From Candidatus Bathyarchaeota archaeon (GTDB lineage Archaea > Thermoproteota > Bathyarchaeia > Bathyarchaeales > DTEX01): 36,517 nt of DNA. A model generated the notes under the pieces. The model had not been told where the DNA came from, did not search any database, and saw only the letters and a program-made list of their open reading frames with translations. Numbering within the stretch: the stretch's first letter is position 1; each line of letters starts with the position of its first letter. Made by a program: the position numbers and the translations under genes. The stretch is taken from positions 1-36,517 of the forward strand of contig QMXE01000004.1 of the NCBI GenBank assembly GCA_003661975.1, written 5' to 3'. Below, piece by piece: positions 8,877-19,642 of the stretch.

Positions 8877-10739
8877 ATGAACTTGGAGGACACATCGAGA
8901 ATTAAGGCTGAGACCTCAGATTTGAAGATGCGATTTATGGATCTGTTTCCATACAAGCCATACACCGAACAGTTAGAGTTCATGAAGGATATTGAATCCA
9001 CGATGCTAAGGGGAGGGATCTTAGTAGCCGAGGCATGTAATGGATTCGGAAAGACCGCATGCGCCTTAGCCTCAACCCTCCCATTCGGAAGGAGAATAAT
9101 CTACGCAACCAGAACGCATGAGCAGGTGCGCCAAGTATTACATGAGATCCAGAAGATAAATGAGAAGTCTGGAATGGAGTTCTCCGCTGTAGCATTGGCC
9201 AGCCGACAGAACCTCTGCCTAAATGAGATCTGCAGGAGACTACCAGTCTTCGAGGCCATAGAGACATGCAAGGTTCTACGCAAGGCTCATAGATGCCCAT
9301 ACAGGGCTAAATTCACATACTCAGACCTGGATCTCCCACCTGTCCTATCAATGGAGAAGCTAATCCAGTATGGCAGGAGGAAGGGTCTCTGCCCATACTT
9401 TCTCTCCAGAGAGGCTGCTAAGGATAGAATGGTCATCGTGGCGCCCTACCAGTATATCTTCAATGAGAACATCCGACTTAAGGTTGGACTTGAGATAAGC
9501 GATAGCATATTAATCTTCGATGAGGCGCATAATGCAGATAAGATAGGGCAGGAGGCATTAAGCGATACTCTCTCGGAGCGTGGATTAAAGAGCGCAAAAA
9601 GAGAACTTAAGATGCTTGATCATCCATCCGAATTCATAGATGGACTGCTCGAACTACTTGAGAGAAAAGTATCAGATGAGCCCTCAATAGCTTCCGGAGC
9701 CGAATTCTACGAGGAACTTGAAGAGTCACTGCTTGATGATATCTCTCTCATAATCGATTATTACCTGCCCTTCGTCGACGACATCAGGAGACTTAAGATC
9801 CTCAGAGGTCAGGTTCCAATATGCCACCTCAACGGCCTACTAAACTTCCTATCCCTCATAGAATCCAGCGATAGGGAGAGCTACATAGCCATATACAAAA
9901 GATCCAAGTCGGGGTTGAGGATGGTCGAGTATAGATGCTTAGATCCAAGCTTAGCGATAAAACCCGTGATCGAAGAAGCCTACGCAGCCCTAATAATGTC
10001 CGGAACGATCTCCCCCATGAATTATTTTACTGAGATACTTGGCCTCTCAGAGGCCGACTGTAAAACCTACTCTGCAATAGCCAAGCCGGAGAATGTGCGC
10101 ACATACGTGGATACCTCACTATCAACGAGGTTTAAGGAGAGGAATGAGGAGACATTGAGGATATACGGTGAGAGATTATCCAAGCTCGTAAGGAATGTGC
10201 CTAACGGAGCCCTAATATTCTTTCCACAGAGGGATCTGATGGAGCAGGCCTTAAAGATCTGGATACAGAATGGCTACGTAGAGAAGAGGGGCGGGGAGCT
10301 CTTCATCGCTGGAAAGAGGATCTTCATTGAGGGGAAAACCGCGAGGGAGAACGCTCAGATAGTAAGCGAGTATAAGAGGGCGACTAAGACTGCTGAGGGA
10401 GCAGTCTTATTCGCAGTCTTCCGTGGAAGGAACTCTGAGGGATCAAACTTCCCCTATGAGGAGGCCAGGGGGATCTTCAACATCGGCCTGCCCTACGCAG
10501 ATTATAACGATCCATACGTGAAGGCTCAGATTGAATATTTGAATAGGAGGAGGCCTAAGCTGGGGAATCTCTGGTATGTGATGGATGCCTTCAGAGCGGC
10601 AAATCAGGCTCTTGGAAGGGGCATAAGACATAGGGATGACTGGTGCCACTTCTACCTTATGGATCGTAGATACGCGACTTACCGGAGGTTCATCTCGAAG
10701 TGGGCATTAGTGAATGGCATGGAGAGGATCGCGTATTAG
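8877..10739 (+). CDS. XPD/Rad3-family DNA helicase (COG1199-type, Fe-S)
   Basis: 'EACNGFGKTACALA' Walker A, clustered Cys (NLC...EIC...ETC...HRC...GLC), 'ILIFDEAHNAD' DEAH box, 'ALGRGIRHRDDW' motif VI. Confidence 0.93.
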   Translation: MNLEDTSRIKAETSDLKMRFMDLFPYKPYTEQLEFMKDIESTMLRGGILVAEACNGFGKTACALASTLPFGRRIIYATRTHEQVRQVLHEIQKINEKSGMEFSAVALASRQNLCLNEICRRLPVFEAIETCKVLRKAHRCPYRAKFTYSDLDLPPVLSMEKLIQYGRRKGLCPYFLSREAAKDRMVIVAPYQYIFNENIRLKVGLEISDSILIFDEAHNADKIGQEALSDTLSERGLKSAKRELKMLDHPSEFIDGLLELLERKVSDEPSIASGAEFYEELEESLLDDISLIIDYYLPFVDDIRRLKILRGQVPICHLNGLLNFLSLIESSDRESYIAIYKRSKSGLRMVEYRCLDPSLAIKPVIEEAYAALIMSGTISPMNYFTEILGLSEADCKTYSAIAKPENVRTYVDTSLSTRFKERNEETLRIYGERLSKLVRNVPNGALIFFPQRDLMEQALKIWIQNGYVEKRGGELFIAGKRIFIEGKTARENAQIVSEYKRATKTAEGAVLFAVFRGRNSEGSNFPYEEARGIFNIGLPYADYNDPYVKAQIEYLNRRRPKLGNLWYVMDAFRAANQALGRGIRHRDDWCHFYLMDRRYATYRRFISKWALVNGMERIAY

Positions 10740-11936
10740 TCAGCTCCTCCTAATTATGAAGAATGTCATTCCGAGAATTGAGACTGATGCTAATGTCATG
10801 CTGTATAGGGCTGCGGCTGATGGACCGTAAAACTGCCATAACCCTCCAAAAACGGTATTGGCGATTAAGAAGCACATGCCGACGATGAGGTAGTATAGGC
10901 CGTAAGCCGTGCCCCTCCACTCACCGCTTACATATCTGGGAATTAAAGCTCTCCCAACGGTATTTACGATTCCATCATAGGCTCCGAAGAGAATAGCCAT
11001 TAAAAGAGCAACAAAATAGTTTCTGGGAGAGAGGAAAAGTGAGATCGTGACTGCTAAGAAGGCTCCATAGCCCATCACGAGAACCTTCTCACGTCCAATC
11101 CTATCAGATAGGATACCGGATGGTATTGCAATTAAGGTATGGGCCAGATTGATCAGTGCATACAGGATTGGGATCATGTATTGGCCGAATCCAGCCTCGC
11201 TTGCATTGAGAAGCACAAATGAGTAGTTAAAGGCTCCGAGGGAGAAGATGCCCATGATCAAGAGTAGAAGCAGAAGATCCCCCTTCAAGATCCTGCTCAT
11301 CCCATATAACAGTCTGGTCTTACGTCCAGTAGTAGCGGCCGTTCTTTCCTGAACGAATAGGATGAGGATTAGCAGCGCTATTGACCCGGGTATTAAGGAG
11401 AGCCAAAAGACGCTTCTGATGGTTAAGCCCATAACGTATAGTAGTAGCGATGCGGTAAGCGGGCCGAGGATCGCTCCCATCTGATCGAGGGTTCTATGAA
11501 GCCCAAACGCTATCCCCCTTCTCCTTTCATCTATCGATTCGCTGAGGAGGGCATCTCTGGGAGAGGTTCTAATTCCCTTCCCAACCCTATCGGTCACGCG
11601 GATGGCGAGAGCCTCAAAGACGTTGGTTGTAACTGCAAAGAAGGGCTTTGCAATATTCGATATCGCATAGCCCAAAAAGATCAATATCTTCCTCTTCCTC
11701 AATCTGTCAGAGAATACCCCAGAGACTATCCTCATGCAGTGGCTGATGGACTCGGCTATCCCCTCAATAACCCCTAATGCCGCACTTCCAGATCCTGGAA
11801 GATTAACTATGAATACTGGAAGTAAGCTGAGAACCATCTCCGTTGAGACATCCGTAAAGAAGCTCACAAAGCCTAATGCGAATATGTTTCTAAGCGAGGA
11901 ACTAGGAGTTTCCCTCTCTTTCACATCATCCGACAT
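10740..11936 (-). CDS. Major facilitator superfamily transporter
   Basis: Multiple hydrophobic helices; 'DRVGKGIRTSPRDALLSESI' and 'GILSDRIGREKVLVMGY' loop motifs. Confidence 0.9.
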   Translation of the reverse strand: MSDDVKERETPSSSLRNIFALGFVSFFTDVSTEMVLSLLPVFIVNLPGSGSAALGVIEGIAESISHCMRIVSGVFSDRLRKRKILIFLGYAISNIAKPFFAVTTNVFEALAIRVTDRVGKGIRTSPRDALLSESIDERRRGIAFGLHRTLDQMGAILGPLTASLLLYVMGLTIRSVFWLSLIPGSIALLILILFVQERTAATTGRKTRLLYGMSRILKGDLLLLLLIMGIFSLGAFNYSFVLLNASEAGFGQYMIPILYALINLAHTLIAIPSGILSDRIGREKVLVMGYGAFLAVTISLFLSPRNYFVALLMAILFGAYDGIVNTVGRALIPRYVSGEWRGTAYGLYYLIVGMCFLIANTVFGGLWQFYGPSAAALYSMTLASVSILGMTFFIIRRS

Positions 11937-12059
11937 TACAAGTTCCTCTTAAGGCTTTAACGTTCAAACTAAAAAGGTTTTCTTCTTGAAAACCTAATGA
12001 GAAAGAAACGAGGGATATATTTAACATTTGACTCGCTCTAATGGGAGCGGAGGCATGCA

Positions 12060-12506
12060 TTGAATCGTAGAGATGTGATCATAACTCTCATTGGGAAGGG
12101 ACAGGCTAGGATTGGAGAGGCATTCATTCATAGAGGGCCGGGGTCAAAATGTGAGGGATGCGAATACTCAAAGGTATGCATAGATAATGTAAAGCCTGGA
12201 AGGATCTATGAGATTGTAGGAGTCAGGGATAGAACGATCTTCTGCAGAAGGTATAAGATCGAGATGCAAGTCGTTGAGGTTGTAAATGCTAAGATCAAAG
12301 CGGCGATTCCTTCGAGGCAAGCCGTTCCAGGGGCAATAATAACCTTCAGAGCATCAACATGCGATATGGAGAGCTGCGAGTATCGCAGCCTCTGCTTTCC
12401 CGTAGGCCTGTTCCCCAATGATCGCTGCGAGGTCTTAGAGGTCACTCGGACTCTTCCTTGCCCTCTCGGCTTTTCTCTGAAGGAGGCGTTTCTTCGGCTG
12501 GTTTAG
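12060..12506 (+). CDS. UPF0179 family protein
   Basis: Cys pattern 'CEGCEYSKVC...CDMESCEYRSLCFPVGL' and C-terminal 'CEVLEV...CPLGFSLKEAF' match archaeal UPF0179. TTG start; TATA-like 'gatatattta' near 12015. Confidence 0.88.
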   Translation: MNRRDVIITLIGKGQARIGEAFIHRGPGSKCEGCEYSKVCIDNVKPGRIYEIVGVRDRTIFCRRYKIEMQVVEVVNAKIKAAIPSRQAVPGAIITFRASTCDMESCEYRSLCFPVGLFPNDRCEVLEVTRTLPCPLGFSLKEAFLRLV

Positions 12507-13188
12507 GCTTCTCAAATGTCTCGGTGAAAGTAACCGTCGTTTTCTCCGGGAAGAACTTCGTTATATCCATGAATATGCCTCTCTTTGCAATCTGGATTCC
12601 CTCAATGTAGAATGCCTCCTCCGGAACTGCTATAGTCACGCTCTCCTTCCTAATCTTTATCTTGAACTTTTCTATGTTAACCTGTGGGATTCTACGGTGG
12701 ATCAGAGCGGAGATCTTCTCCCTGACGGTCTGGAGCTTTTTCTTGACTGTCACCTCGTATATCAGCGTCTTCCCTGCAAGGGGAGGATTAAAATCTAAGA
12801 GGACCCTTCCAGAACCTACAGTTCTAACAGTCGCTAATTGACCATCAACTTGAACCTGCATGCCAACCTGAGGAGTTATCCCCTGAGCCCTAAGCTTCCT
12901 TAGAGGATACAGCTTGATCTTGCTGGGATCCCTCTTCCCAAAGCCCTTCTCCGGAGGAATCTCAATCCTCTCTTTCTTCCCTAATTCCAGATTGAGTAGG
13001 CTTTCATCCAATGCCTTTAAGACCCATCCTTCTCCCACGACGACCAGTATTGGCTCGTAGAGCATTCCCTCTTTGTATATGCCCTCCTTCCTCGCGATGT
13101 CCTCTATCGTCGTATCGAAGACCTCTCCTGTCTCAGAAACTCTTGCGACGTAATCTATCAGTAGGAAGTCTCCCTTCTTAAACGGCAT
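12442..13188 (-). CDS. FKBP-type peptidyl-prolyl cis-trans isomerase (archaeal SlyD-like long form)
   Basis: 'GDFLLIDYVARVSETGEVFDTT...GEGWVLKALDESLLNLELGKKERIEIPPEKGFGKRDPSKI...VLLDFNPPLAGKTLIYEVTV'. Confidence 0.95.
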   Translation of the reverse strand: MPFKKGDFLLIDYVARVSETGEVFDTTIEDIARKEGIYKEGMLYEPILVVVGEGWVLKALDESLLNLELGKKERIEIPPEKGFGKRDPSKIKLYPLRKLRAQGITPQVGMQVQVDGQLATVRTVGSGRVLLDFNPPLAGKTLIYEVTVKKKLQTVREKISALIHRRIPQVNIEKFKIKIRKESVTIAVPEEAFYIEGIQIAKRGIFMDITKFFPEKTTVTFTETFEKPKPAEETPPSEKSREGKEESE

Positions 13189-13237
13189 CGGCGAAACCTC
13201 TTATTCAAAACCTAACCGTTACTCAACCATTTAAACA

Positions 13238-13933
13238 TTACTTTTCATCGAGAACTCCAAATTTAACGTTAATGCTATCTGCCTCTAGCTGTGCTAAGAC
13301 ATAATAGCCATGCCTAACAGGTCCAGGATTGACTAGAACTGTATCTCCGATCCTATCTTCGCCTCTGGCCTCATGGATGTGCCCGCAGAACACGGCGAAT
13401 GGCTTCCTCTCCTCTATGAACCTCCTCACGCTCTTGCTTCCGGCATGAAGATGTAAACGGGTCTTATCAAGCCTAGTATTGTATGGTGGCGAATGAGAAA
13501 TGAGTATCAGTCTTCCCCTAACATCCACATTCCGGAGCGCCCTATCCAATTCAGCCATTATCTGCTCCTCATCGATCTCGAAGAAGGTATGGAATGGTGT
13601 TGGAGGGCTTCCCCCAACGCCTACGAAAATGTAATCTCCATGCTGGTATGCTCTGCCATGAATCTGCGTTGCACCCTCTAACTCTAAATCTAGTAGGGAT
13701 TGTGGATCACAGTTTCCCGGGACGAAGAGCACCGGAACTTTCGTCTCTGTAACGATTGAGAGAAGCCTCTCAGCATCCCTTACCGTGCCGAAGTTAGTTA
13801 TATCCCCGCAGACAAGCACTATTTCAGCCCTCTCCTCCCTAGCCCTATCTGAAAATCTCCTCACCATCTCTTCATCTCCATGAAAGTCTGATCCGACGAT
13901 GATCCTCAAGCCTGCCAACCTCCCATCATGCAA
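13238..13933 (-). CDS. Calcineurin-like metallophosphoesterase
   Basis: 'IIVGSDFHGDEE', 'VLVCGDITNFG', 'FVPGNCDP', 'ISHSPPYN', 'FCGHIHEARG'. Confidence 0.92.
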   Translation of the reverse strand: MHDGRLAGLRIIVGSDFHGDEEMVRRFSDRAREERAEIVLVCGDITNFGTVRDAERLLSIVTETKVPVLFVPGNCDPQSLLDLELEGATQIHGRAYQHGDYIFVGVGGSPPTPFHTFFEIDEEQIMAELDRALRNVDVRGRLILISHSPPYNTRLDKTRLHLHAGSKSVRRFIEERKPFAVFCGHIHEARGEDRIGDTVLVNPGPVRHGYYVLAQLEADSINVKFGVLDEK

Positions 13934-13987
13934 GATGAGAGAGCATCTTAAAGATTAAACCGAAAAATGCGGCTCTTGATTGGCATC

Positions 13988-14785
13988 TCACATCTTGAGT
14001 ATAATGTCTAATGCCGCCTTGCTGTCCAGCGCAGCCTTTAACGGATGCCCCGGATATGGAGAGACCTCGACATTTAAGTATCCATCATAGCCTACATCCC
14101 TAAGGGCCTTCATCACCTCAGACCAGGGAATATCCCCCTCAAGCAGCTGCCTAAACTGCATATTGCTCCGCAGGAAATCCTTGACGTGCACGCAGACAAT
14201 TAAATCTGAGAGGTGACGGATCCAATGTTGAGGATACCCCATGAAGAAGACGTTTCCAACGTCAAAGTATACCTTAACGTTTGGATGATCGATCTCCTCC
14301 ACAAATCTTCTAAATTCAAGCGGGCTGTATAGGAATCTATTCCAGACATTCTCTATTCCAAGGATGACTCCATAATCCTCGGCGGTTGAGGCTGACTCTA
14401 ATATGCTGCTCTTGGAGAGGCTCCACATCTCCTCATAGGAGACTTCTGGAGTGGCAACTGCCGGAACTACTAGGAGAACCTTCGATCCAATATCGGAGGC
14501 GAATTCGCATCCCTTCCTTATAATCTCTATTCCTCTCTCCCTAATCTTCTTGTCTGGGCTGGCAAGATTATACTTCCATAAGAGGCCTGTACATAGGCTT
14601 GGAAGCTCCAGCCCTAAAGATTCAGCCTTCTCCCTTACTTTTCGCCTCTTACTCCCTGGAAGTTCCAGAATTTCCTCATTTAAGTTCAATTCAACCCCGT
14701 CAAATCCTATTTCTGCGGATGCCTCAAGGATCCTGTCTATGCTGAATCCGGATGGGTATATCCACGCGTTAACTCCCTTCTTCAT
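13988..14785 (-). CDS. Sugar phosphate isomerase/epimerase (xylose isomerase-like TIM barrel)
   Basis: 'IGFDGVELNLNEE', 'LGIENVWNRFLYSPLEFRRFVEEIDHPNVKVYFDVGNV', 'VHVKDF', 'YDGYLNVEVSP'. Confidence 0.9.
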   Translation of the reverse strand: MKKGVNAWIYPSGFSIDRILEASAEIGFDGVELNLNEEILELPGSKRRKVREKAESLGLELPSLCTGLLWKYNLASPDKKIRERGIEIIRKGCEFASDIGSKVLLVVPAVATPEVSYEEMWSLSKSSILESASTAEDYGVILGIENVWNRFLYSPLEFRRFVEEIDHPNVKVYFDVGNVFFMGYPQHWIRHLSDLIVCVHVKDFLRSNMQFRQLLEGDIPWSEVMKALRDVGYDGYLNVEVSPYPGHPLKAALDSKAALDIILKM

Positions 14786-14787
14786 GT

Positions 14788-15789
14788 CTAAGCCTCTCCT
14801 TCAGATAGTGGTAGTCTAACGGGTTTTCCCGCTTCCATTGATCTCCTCGCCGCCAATGTGAGTTCTAAGGTCTTGGCGCCCTCCCTAATAGGTATCCTCG
14901 TCTCCTCATCGTTGATGATTGCTCGAATCAGATCCTCGGATTCAAGTAAGTAAACGTCCCTCTTATCCCATTCCCTAACAACCCTTCTCCTCTCAGTCGA
15001 ATAGATGCTTAATGTATTTGCATCTTCAGCATACAGCGTATATTTCTTGGTTGCCATAAGCCATCTAAGCCACCATTGAGAGGCGGCTCCCCAAGTAGTC
15101 GCCGAGATTGATCCTATAGCGCCGGACTTGAAGCGGAAGATCGTACAATTAACATCCTCAATGTTCATGTCCGGAATGTCGGTCCAGAAGATCCTATTCA
15201 TATGCCCATATACCTCTTCAACATCGCCGCAGAGATATCGGAAAACATCGTATAGGTGCGTGGACTGCTCAACTACCTGCCCGCCACTCTTGCTTCTATC
15301 TTTCCACCAATCCCTGCCTAGGAAGTGACACCAATACCATCCAACGGCCAATCCGACCTCTCCAGCCTCTCCAGCATCTATAAGATCCTTTATTCTCTCA
15401 ACGGCGTACCCAAACCTAACGCAGTATCCAACCTGGCTTTTAACGTCATTCTTCTCTACGGCTCGAACCATACTCCATGCCAGCCTCATGTTTAGGGCTA
15501 TGGGCTTCTCGATGAATATGTGTATTCCCTTCTCAGCTGCCACCTCAACCTCATCTGAATGTGCGAAGGGAGGCAGGCAGACGTAGAGGATATCTAGCTT
15601 CTCCTTATCAAGCATCTCACGCCAGTCAGTGTATGCTCTTCCGCCATAGTTTCTCGAGAAGGCCTCAGCCTTCTCCTTAACTACATCGGCGAACGCCGCC
15701 ATCTCAACATCCTTTATGATTTTTAATCTCTCAGCGTGGATACGTGCGATTCCCCCGCATCCTATCATGCCTACCCTCAACTTCTCCAT
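14788..15789 (-). CDS. Gfo/Idh/MocA family NAD(P)-dependent oxidoreductase
   Basis: 'RVGMIGCGGIARIHAERLK', 'VCLPPFAHSDEVEVAAEKGIHIFIEKPIALNM'. Start placed at the internal Met (MEKLRVG), not the 15897 ORF start. Confidence 0.93.
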   Translation of the reverse strand: MEKLRVGMIGCGGIARIHAERLKIIKDVEMAAFADVVKEKAEAFSRNYGGRAYTDWREMLDKEKLDILYVCLPPFAHSDEVEVAAEKGIHIFIEKPIALNMRLAWSMVRAVEKNDVKSQVGYCVRFGYAVERIKDLIDAGEAGEVGLAVGWYWCHFLGRDWWKDRSKSGGQVVEQSTHLYDVFRYLCGDVEEVYGHMNRIFWTDIPDMNIEDVNCTIFRFKSGAIGSISATTWGAASQWWLRWLMATKKYTLYAEDANTLSIYSTERRRVVREWDKRDVYLLESEDLIRAIINDEETRIPIREGAKTLELTLAARRSMEAGKPVRLPLSEGEA

Positions 15790-15922
15790 CCCAAACACCA
15801 AGGCAGCGCTAAATTGAAGATAACACTCAGACCCTTTAAGGATTTCCCAGATATGCCGCTCCCTCATAGAGTTAAAAACGCTTTTATTAATAGCCAAATT
15901 TATCTAATTCAAGGTGGAATGA

Positions 15923-17209
<1,287 letters not shown>

Positions 17210-17212
17210 GGC

Positions 17213-17605
17213 CTAAACGTACCCGTTGATCTCAAGTTTAGACTTCTGCCTCAAATATATAGTTGTTAATCCAGCCTTTCTCAGTCTTTTCCTCAGTTCG
17301 GAGTCGTTTGTTGCGACGGGCATCCCCGTATCCTTAGCCACTCTGAGGATGACATCGTCGTAGCTCTCTCCCTTTCTCCTCTCTACATTTATAACCTCGC
17401 ATTTCTCAGCCAATCTTAGGGCTGTGGAGAACTGCAAGTATCTCATACCTGAACTTCTCTTCAGTATCCTCCTAATCTCCTCTATGGTTGTCGATAGGAT
17501 CACCGGCTCAGCCCTACCCAGGAGGCCATTAAGTTCCTCGAATATGTCTATCCTAAATTGCAGGGGGATCAGCAGAAAGTTTAGGTCTAAAATAACCTTC
17601 ACCAT
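17213..17605 (-). CDS. PIN-domain protein (FCF1/VapC9-like)
   Basis: 'VKVILDLNFLLIPLQFRIDIFEEL...VILSTTIEEIRRILKR...DDVILRVAKDTGMPVATNDSELRKRLRKAGLTTIYLRQKSKLEI'. Start at MVKV, 1 bp after the pdxA-like stop. Confidence 0.85.
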   Translation of the reverse strand: MVKVILDLNFLLIPLQFRIDIFEELNGLLGRAEPVILSTTIEEIRRILKRSSGMRYLQFSTALRLAEKCEVINVERRKGESYDDVILRVAKDTGMPVATNDSELRKRLRKAGLTTIYLRQKSKLEINGYV

Positions 17606-17606
17606 C

Positions 17607-18629
17607 TTACTCTCTCGTGGGTTCGTAACGGTAAATCTTGGATAAGTGAGCCGCCAGCTTGATCGCCTCCTTAAGGCTCTTAGGGTTCGCAATGCCCTTA
17701 CCGGCAATATCATATGCTGTTCCATGATCGACGGATGTCCTTATGAATGGCAACCCTAAAGTCACGCTGACTGTTCCATAGAAATCCGCTGTCTTAGCGG
17801 CTATATGCCCCTGATCATGATATAGGCTGAGAACGGCGTCGTATCCTCCCTCAAAGGCCTTATGAAAGACGGAATCTGCAGGTATGGGTCCAACGGCGTT
17901 GACTCCCATTCTCTGAAGCTCCTTAACTGCTGGGATTATCTCCTTCTCCTCCTCATCCCCTATCAACCCTCCATCCCCCGCATGGGGATTCAAAGCTGCA
18001 ATAGCTATCAACGGCCTATCAATGCCTAAACGTTGCAGTTCAGAAGATATTCTGGTCACTGCCTTTACGATGCGTTCCTTCTTCACAGCCCTTACAGCCT
18101 TAGCTAATGGAACATGCCTCGTTAAAAAGAAGATCTTAACTCCCCTAACCCAAAACATCATTAATGGATCCTTAACTCCGCATAGTGCTCCCAACATCTC
18201 AGTATGCCCAATAAATGGGATTCCAGCCAATCTTATTGCCTGCTTATTTATTGGGCAAGTCGCTATGGCATCTATCCTTCCCTGCAATGCTAGATCAACG
18301 GCTTTTCTTATATACTCGGCTGATGCTCTTCCACCCTCAGCTGAGGCAACGCCAAGCCTAAATTTGGATCGATCAATATTATCCAGATCGATAAGATCGA
18401 TGGTTCCGGATCTTCCCGATGCATCCTCGGGTGAACTTATCCTCCTCAATGAGGCCTTAAAATTCAGCTTCGCCCCGAGATCCTCTAGGAGTTTATAATC
18501 GCCGATTATTATTGGCCTGCATAACTCGTAAATTCTGGAGTTCATGAGTGCCTTAAGAGATATCTCGGGGCCTATCCCAGCCGGGTCACCCATAGTCACG
18601 CCTATGATCGGCCTTTCTTCCCGTCTCAT
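17607..18629 (-). CDS. pdxA: PdxA family 4-phosphate dehydrogenase (4-hydroxythreonine-4-phosphate dehydrogenase-like)
   Basis: 'IGVTMGDPAGIGPEISLKAL', 'PINKQAIRLAGIPFIGHTEML', 'LNPHAGDGGLIGDEE', 'LYHDQGHIAAKTADF', 'SVDHGTAYDIAGKGIA'. Confidence 0.93.
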   Translation of the reverse strand: MRREERPIIGVTMGDPAGIGPEISLKALMNSRIYELCRPIIIGDYKLLEDLGAKLNFKASLRRISSPEDASGRSGTIDLIDLDNIDRSKFRLGVASAEGGRASAEYIRKAVDLALQGRIDAIATCPINKQAIRLAGIPFIGHTEMLGALCGVKDPLMMFWVRGVKIFFLTRHVPLAKAVRAVKKERIVKAVTRISSELQRLGIDRPLIAIAALNPHAGDGGLIGDEEEKEIIPAVKELQRMGVNAVGPIPADSVFHKAFEGGYDAVLSLYHDQGHIAAKTADFYGTVSVTLGLPFIRTSVDHGTAYDIAGKGIANPKSLKEAIKLAAHLSKIYRYEPTRE

Positions 18630-19586
18630 CTAATCCACCGCATTCTCGATCTTATCTAGTCTCTCAGTTCCCTTAAATGAGGGTTTTGAGCAGCAGACCT
18701 CGCATTCAACGCCTTCATCTCGGAATGCCTCTCCCATTGCCTCGGCAACATCTAATGCTGAAGCCTTAGCCGAGTCTATTATGGCAATGACCGCTGGCCC
18801 GGCTCCGCTAATAGCCGCTCCTGCCGCCCCAGCCTTCAGGGCCGCTCTCTTAACTTCCTCATATCCGGGAATCAGCCTCTTCCTGTATGGCTCAACCAGG
18901 AGATCCATCATTCCACGTCCAATCATATCTATGCTGCCCATATGAAAGCCAGCGACAAGATAGGCTGCATTCTGAGCGTTCAGAACTGCATCCCTGAATG
19001 ACACTCTTTTAGGCAGTATTGCCCTTGCAGTTGCAGTCTTATCCTCAGCTGTCTCTATGCGGGGCAGGGCCAAGGCTACCTCTAGGCTCGGAGGGGGATC
19101 AAGTCGAACGGCGCTTATGGAGTCTCCGATTGTCCGAACTATTGTGAAGCCGCCGAGGATAGATGCTGCTACATTATCCGCGTGGCTCTCTCCAGCCGCC
19201 GCCTTCTCTCCAAACGCAGCCCACCTGACAATCTCATCTCTGGTTAATCCGAGATTTAGTATCTCATTTAGTCCATAGGCGCAGGCAGCCGCTGACGCCC
19301 CGCTGCTTCCAAGCCCCATCCTCAATGGTATTCCCTTATGCAGTTGTATCTTAACGCCTACATCCCTATTCTTTAGGAGGCTCTTAGCTACGAGGCCAGC
19401 CGTGTTCCTCTCCGGATCACTAGGTATCTTTTCGGCTTCCAATCCAGTAACTTCAACCTCTATTCCTTCGTCTGTAAGTTCTATTGTAAGCGTGTCATGA
19501 AAGGCTTCTAGGGCTAAGCCGAAGGAGTCGAATCCCGAGCCCAGATTCGCCGAGCTACATGGAGATCTAACGCTTATCTTCTTCAT
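18630..19586 (-). CDS. thrB: Homoserine kinase (GHMP family)
   Basis: 'SPCSSANLGSGFDSFGLAL', 'PLRMGLGSSGASAAACAYGLNEI', 'ESHADNVAASILGGFTI', 'AAISGAGPAVIAI'. Confidence 0.94.
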   Translation of the reverse strand: MKKISVRSPCSSANLGSGFDSFGLALEAFHDTLTIELTDEGIEVEVTGLEAEKIPSDPERNTAGLVAKSLLKNRDVGVKIQLHKGIPLRMGLGSSGASAAACAYGLNEILNLGLTRDEIVRWAAFGEKAAAGESHADNVAASILGGFTIVRTIGDSISAVRLDPPPSLEVALALPRIETAEDKTATARAILPKRVSFRDAVLNAQNAAYLVAGFHMGSIDMIGRGMMDLLVEPYRKRLIPGYEEVKRAALKAGAAGAAISGAGPAVIAIIDSAKASALDVAEAMGEAFRDEGVECEVCCSKPSFKGTERLDKIENAVD

Positions 19587-19642
19587 AATCCCTCACTTAC
19601 ATAGGGGGCTCTCCGCAAATATAATTGAGCACTCGTAAAGTT

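Noticed and set aside
18022-18498. 158-aa plus-strand ORF
   Set aside because: Antisense to the pdxA family gene.
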